A DNA stretch of 14,802 bases from Treponema sp. UBA6988 (GTDB lineage Bacteria; Spirochaetota; Spirochaetia; Treponematales; Treponemataceae): positions 1-14,802 of the forward strand of contig DJYC01000099.1 in the NCBI GenBank assembly GCA_002448445.1, written 5' to 3'. The notes under the pieces are model-generated. The model was not told the origin of the DNA, did not search any database, and saw nothing but the letters and a program-made list of their open reading frames with translations. Below are positions 11,694 to 14,802 of the stretch, in pieces. Within the stretch, counting starts at the first letter, position 1. Every line of letters starts with the position of its first letter. The translations under genes were made by a program, and so were the position numbers.

Positions 11694-13469
11694 ATGAATA
11701 TCAGAAAAACAAAGATAGTCTGTTCTATCGGGCCGGCTTGCAACAAGGACGAAACAATCCGCAGCATGATTTTTGCGGGTATGAATATTGCACGTTTTAA
11801 TTTTTCGCACGGAACTTATGAATGGCACAAGGAGGCCATGGAGCGGGTAAAGCGGATTAGCGAGGAACTTAACACGCCGGTTGCCATAATGCTTGATACA
11901 AAGGGGCCAGAAATCCGCACCGGTAAGACGGCCGGCAATGCAGAGATTCAAATAGAAGCTGGCAGCACCGTTGAACTTGTCTCTGACGAATCAGAATGTA
12001 CTCCCAATCACATATCGCTTTCCTGGAAGGACGCGGCTAAGAAGCTAAAGAGCGGTATGCGCGTGCTTGTGGCAGACGGACTTTTGGAGCTGGACGTAAA
12101 AAGTCTTAATGGCGAAAAAATTATCTGTACTGCGGCAAACTCGGCAAAAATAAGCTCTAACAAAAACGTGAACCTTATTGGCGTGCATGCGGGGCTTCCC
12201 ATCATGAGCGAAAAGGACAAGGCGGACCTTAAGTTTGGCGCAGAGATGGACATTGATTTTGTGGCGGCAAGCTTTGTTAGCTTTGCGGAGGAAATTGTCC
12301 AGATTAAGGACTACCTTAAAGGCCTTGGCTCATCTGCAAAGGTTATTGCAAAAATTGAAAACGAAGAAGGGGTGAACAATATTTCTTCTATATTAAAGGA
12401 AGCGGACGGAATAATGGTTGCAAGAGGCGACCTTGGCGTTCAGCTGCCGGTTGAGCGCATTCCACTTGCCCAGAAGCACATAATTTCTGCCTGCCGTGAT
12501 GCCGGAAAGCCTGTAATAACTGCAACACAGATGCTTGATTCAATGATTGTAAACCCCAGGCCTACACGCGCAGAACTGACCGACGTTAGCAATGCAGTTT
12601 TTGACGGAACTGATGCGGTTATGCTTTCCGGTGAAACTGCAAACGGAAAATATCCGGTGGAAGCTGTAAAGACTATGGCACTTATTACAACCACCACGGA
12701 AAATTCTTCTGAATACCGCTCAAGGATGAAGTTCATAGACAGCTCCTACAGGCCGGGTCTTGAAGTGGGGCACGCGGTTACTCACAGTGCCTACAAGCTT
12801 GCGCGAAACATTCAGGCAAACGCAATTCTTATTCCAACCCTGCACGGAAACACTGCCCGCATGATAGGAAGCTACCGACCGGAGCAGACGGTTATTGCGG
12901 TAACACCGGAAAAGCGGGTGGCAAGGCAGCTGATGATTCAGTGGGGGGTAATTCCCTGTCTTTGCGACCTTGCAGACGACTCGGAGACGATGATTCAGAA
13001 TGCGGTAAAGATGGCTCTTGAAAAAGGGGCGGTCCACCTTAGCGACAAGGTTGTTTTGTGCGCGGGCATTCCGCTTAGCAGTCCCCTTATGGCGAACACA
13101 ATCAAAGTGCTTATCGTGGGAAACGTTCTTGCAAGAGGAACGCGGTTTGGATTTGCGTCCAAAGAATGTAAAAGGGCTTTTGGCCGCATAGTGCACGTAG
13201 ATTCATTTTTGGAACGCGGAGAAAAAATCAACGTGCAGCACAACACCATTATGGTGCTAAAGCGAATTACGGAAGCAGCCCTTCCCCTTTTGCGCATTGC
13301 AGAGGGCGTTATCTCTGAAGGTGGCAGCGACATTAGCGCGCAGGAACTTTCGTTTATAAACAAGCGTCTGGTTTGGATTTTGGACGTACCGGGTGCACTC
13401 AAGCTGGAAAACGATCTTTCTGTAACTGTAGACGGCGAGCAGGGACTTGTGTACGAAGGGGCAATATAA
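11694..13469 (+). CDS. pyk: Pyruvate kinase with extra C-terminal domain
   Basis: Transfers phosphate from phosphoenolpyruvate to ADP, the last ATP-yielding step of glycolysis. 591 residues, over 100 more than the basic enzyme. The core has FNFSHG (35-40), LDTKGPEIRTG (67-77), catalytic Lys220 in AKIENEEG, MVARGDLGVQ (241-250) and TATQMLDSM (276-284). Glu73 of GPEIRTG occupies the position whose Glu marks K+-dependent enzymes. Residues from about 485 form an added domain like the PEP-utilising swivel domain of Bacillus-type pyruvate kinases, recognisable by EGVISEGG (537-544) and the ending VDGEQGLVYEG (579-589). The usual TSHAA motif of that domain is replaced by SDISAQ, so no phospho-His is possible there. 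GGGAG lies eight bases before the ATG. It is first of a pyk-queD-sigma set; the promoter is at 11635-11663. Confidence 0.97.
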   Translation: MNIRKTKIVCSIGPACNKDETIRSMIFAGMNIARFNFSHGTYEWHKEAMERVKRISEELNTPVAIMLDTKGPEIRTGKTAGNAEIQIEAGSTVELVSDESECTPNHISLSWKDAAKKLKSGMRVLVADGLLELDVKSLNGEKIICTAANSAKISSNKNVNLIGVHAGLPIMSEKDKADLKFGAEMDIDFVAASFVSFAEEIVQIKDYLKGLGSSAKVIAKIENEEGVNNISSILKEADGIMVARGDLGVQLPVERIPLAQKHIISACRDAGKPVITATQMLDSMIVNPRPTRAELTDVSNAVFDGTDAVMLSGETANGKYPVEAVKTMALITTTTENSSEYRSRMKFIDSSYRPGLEVGHAVTHSAYKLARNIQANAILIPTLHGNTARMIGSYRPEQTVIAVTPEKRVARQLMIQWGVIPCLCDLADDSETMIQNAVKMALEKGAVHLSDKVVLCAGIPLSSPLMANTIKVLIVGNVLARGTRFGFASKECKRAFGRIVHVDSFLERGEKINVQHNTIMVLKRITEAALPLLRIAEGVISEGGSDISAQELSFINKRLVWILDVPGALKLENDLSVTVDGEQGLVYEGAI

Positions 13470-13502
13470 GGGGCAAGAGAACCTATAGCTAAGGAGAAAC
13501 AA

Positions 13503-13907
13503 ATGGAAGAAAGACATTCTTACCAAGTGCGCGTGGAGGCAGAATTTAGCGCGGCTCATTTTTTGCAGGACTATCACGGCAAGTGCGAAAACCTTCACGG
13601 GCACAACTACAAGGTTTATGCCCATGTCCGGGGCACGCAGCTTGACGAAGGCGGCATGCTTTTGGACTTTGGAATCCTAAAGAAAACGCTCCGGGATGTT
13701 TGCAATGAGCTTGACCACACCAATTTGAACGACATGGAAGTTTTTAAGATGAACCCCAGTGCGGAGCGGATAGCCACATGGATTTTTAACCGCATAACAA
13801 GTCTTCTTCCAGAGCTAAAGGGCAAGGGAGACGAAGGAAGCGCAAGGCTTTTTGCAATCGACGTCTTTGAAACACCAACCAGCAGGGCAAGATATTGTGT
13901 TGAATAA
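13503..13907 (+). CDS. queD: 6-carboxytetrahydropterin synthase
   Basis: Converts 7,8-dihydroneopterin triphosphate to 6-carboxy-5,6,7,8-tetrahydropterin, an early step of queuosine (7-deazaguanine) synthesis for tRNA modification. 134 residues, the normal family size. Zinc ligands His19 (AAHFL), His32 and His34; the QueD signature is CENLHGHNY with catalytic Cys28 (CxxxHGH). Asp71-His72 of ELDHTNLN complete the catalytic site, and Glu123 of VFETP binds the pterin. The start is clear: AAGGAG six bases before the ATG. It lies 33 bases after pyk and 14 bases before the sigma factor, so probably on one transcript. No queC, queE or queF is in the window. A PTPS-type function is a less likely alternative. 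Confidence 0.94.
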   Translation: MEERHSYQVRVEAEFSAAHFLQDYHGKCENLHGHNYKVYAHVRGTQLDEGGMLLDFGILKKTLRDVCNELDHTNLNDMEVFKMNPSAERIATWIFNRITSLLPELKGKGDEGSARLFAIDVFETPTSRARYCVE

Positions 13908-13921
13908 ACTAAAGCAGCAAA

Positions 13922-14677
13922 ATGAATTTTGAGGACATTTTCAAAGAGAACTATCTTTACATATACAATTTTGCGCTAAAACTGTCTTGCCATCCAGACA
14001 ATGCGGAAGACTTGACGCAGCAGACCTTTCTGACTGCATTTGAAAAGAAAAACCAGATTAGGGATGCAAAGGCCATTAAGAAGTGGCTTACGTCAATTTG
14101 CTACAGGCATTTTCTTATGTTCATGCGGAAAAGCGGTGCTGCAGAAGAAAGTTCCATTGAGCTGGAAGAAGCAGAATCTGCCGGAAAAATAATTGCTCAA
14201 CCGCTTCCTCAAGCAGAGGAAGAAGTTATTGTTGCGGATGAATTAAAAAATTTACAGAACGGCTGCTTTATGGCAATGGTAAGAAAACTTACCCTAAAAC
14301 AGCGCATTGCTTTTTCTCTTGTGGACATGTTTGGAATGAATGCGGATTACGTGGCAGAGCTTCTTGAAGTTTCACCAAATACGCTCAAAGGACTTTTGTT
14401 CAGGGCAAGGATGAATTTGGATTCCTTCTTTGCCGATCACTGCAATCTTATTGATGCAAAAAACCCCTGCAACTGTACCGCCTGGATTAACTTTAGGGAA
14501 TCACATGAAAAAAATAAGTCACTGATGAAAAAGACAATGTCCCGCCTTGACTATAAAGAAAAAGATTATCGCTTTGACGGCGAAGTCCGCGCAAAAGTAA
14601 ATTACCTGTATTCGCACATGCCAGAAGCAAAACCTTCCAAGACTTGGTTTTTAAAAGTAATTGAAATTTTCAAATAA
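13922..14677 (+). CDS. ECF-type RNA polymerase sigma factor with C-terminal Cys extension
   Basis: Predicted sigma70-family factor that would direct RNA polymerase to a private set of promoters. 251 residues: region 2 spans about 2-70 (DIFKENYLYIYNFALKLS, DNAEDLTQQTFLTAF, IKKWLTSICYRHFLMFMRK), an acidic linker 71-108, region 4 about 115-172 with the helix-turn-helix MNADYVAELLEVSPNTLKGLLFRARMN. An extension of about 80 residues follows, starting with HCNLIDAKNPCNC (Cys174, 183, 185), which could bind a metal or sense redox state; the rest is basic and helical. The start ATG has no clear ribosome binding site, so coupling to queD, 14 bases upstream, is likely. No anti-sigma gene is recognised in the window, though the next gene at 14759 is cut off. 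Confidence 0.85.
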   Translation: MNFEDIFKENYLYIYNFALKLSCHPDNAEDLTQQTFLTAFEKKNQIRDAKAIKKWLTSICYRHFLMFMRKSGAAEESSIELEEAESAGKIIAQPLPQAEEEVIVADELKNLQNGCFMAMVRKLTLKQRIAFSLVDMFGMNADYVAELLEVSPNTLKGLLFRARMNLDSFFADHCNLIDAKNPCNCTAWINFRESHEKNKSLMKKTMSRLDYKEKDYRFDGEVRAKVNYLYSHMPEAKPSKTWFLKVIEIFK

Positions 14678-14697
14678 ATTTTTACCCCGCCCATAAC

Positions 14698-14725
14698 TTT
14701 ACAAAATATTTTGCATCCTTATATG
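14698..14725 (+). promoter_or_regulatory. Possible promoter of the last gene
   Basis: -35 TTTACA (14698-14703, 5 of 6), 16-base spacer, -10 TATATG (14720-14725, 4 of 6). It lies in the 81-base gap after the sigma factor gene and would start transcription near 14732, before an AGGAGG site. Confidence 0.45.
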
Positions 14726-14758
14726 TAGAACACTAAATGCAATCAGGAGGCATTAAGA

Positions 14759-14802
14759 ATGAAAAGTTATGACAACTTTTTTCTACCAATTGACAACATG
14801 GA
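14759..14802 (+). CDS. Start of an unidentified gene, cut by the window edge
   Basis: The ATG at 14759 is preceded by a perfect AGGAGG eight bases upstream, the strongest ribosome binding site in the window, and by a possible promoter. Only 14 codons are visible (MKSYDNFFLPIDNM), too few to assign a family. The first residues are not a signal peptide or membrane anchor. It follows the sigma factor gene on the same strand; an anti-sigma or target gene role cannot be judged from this piece. Confidence 0.7.
   Translation, partial: MKSYDNFFLPIDNM

Overview
The window comes from a bacterial chromosome and looks like a host-associated or gut spirochaete of the Treponema type. That assignment is inference from the gene mix, the protein style and the many small palindromic repeats; no rRNA or other decisive marker is present. 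No phage, transposase, CRISPR array, tRNA or rRNA was found.

Layout. 2-796 (+): 3' end of purA (purine synthesis). 797-1295: no gene, but several palindromic repeats. 1296-2117 (-): membrane polyferredoxin of the NapH type. 2118-2645: no gene, with a 133-bp element bounded by a perfect 19-bp inverted repeat. 2646-3275 (+): mntP-family manganese exporter with a Cys-rich loop. 3433-4047 (-): secreted TlpA/ResA-like thioredoxin. 4189-8314 (-): an apparent operon transcribed ddl, murD, GNAT acetyltransferase, SUFU-domain lipoprotein, so peptidoglycan precursor synthesis followed by two accessory genes. 8315-8727: a structured repeat region. 8728-9113 (+): two very small genes, the first probably a truncated remnant. 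9224-10861 (-): AMP-forming acyl-CoA synthetase-like enzyme. 11006-11422 (+): small HEXXH membrane protein. 11694-14677 (+): pyk (pyruvate kinase with extra C-terminal domain), queD, and an ECF-type sigma factor, closely spaced. 14759-end (+): start of a new gene with a strong ribosome binding site.

Promoters. Sigma70-like promoters can be read upstream of mntP, tlpA, ddl, the AMP ligase, pyk and the last gene. At mntP and tlpA the -10 box (TGCTATAAT in both) lies so close to the first ATG that a downstream start is more likely. The acetyltransferase and the AMP ligase appear to use TTG starts.

Most interesting non-coding signal: two copies (8495-8559 on minus, 11471-11538 on plus) of a 65-68 nt element. 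Both fold into the same multi-arm shape (outer stem, purine internal loop, GGGG/CCCC stem, three small hairpins). Four of the five helices differ in sequence between copies while keeping base pairing, so structure rather than sequence appears to be conserved. Two further inverted-repeat elements (2327-2459, 5377-5488) and a GTCAT...ATCT palindrome family make this window rich in small structured repeats.
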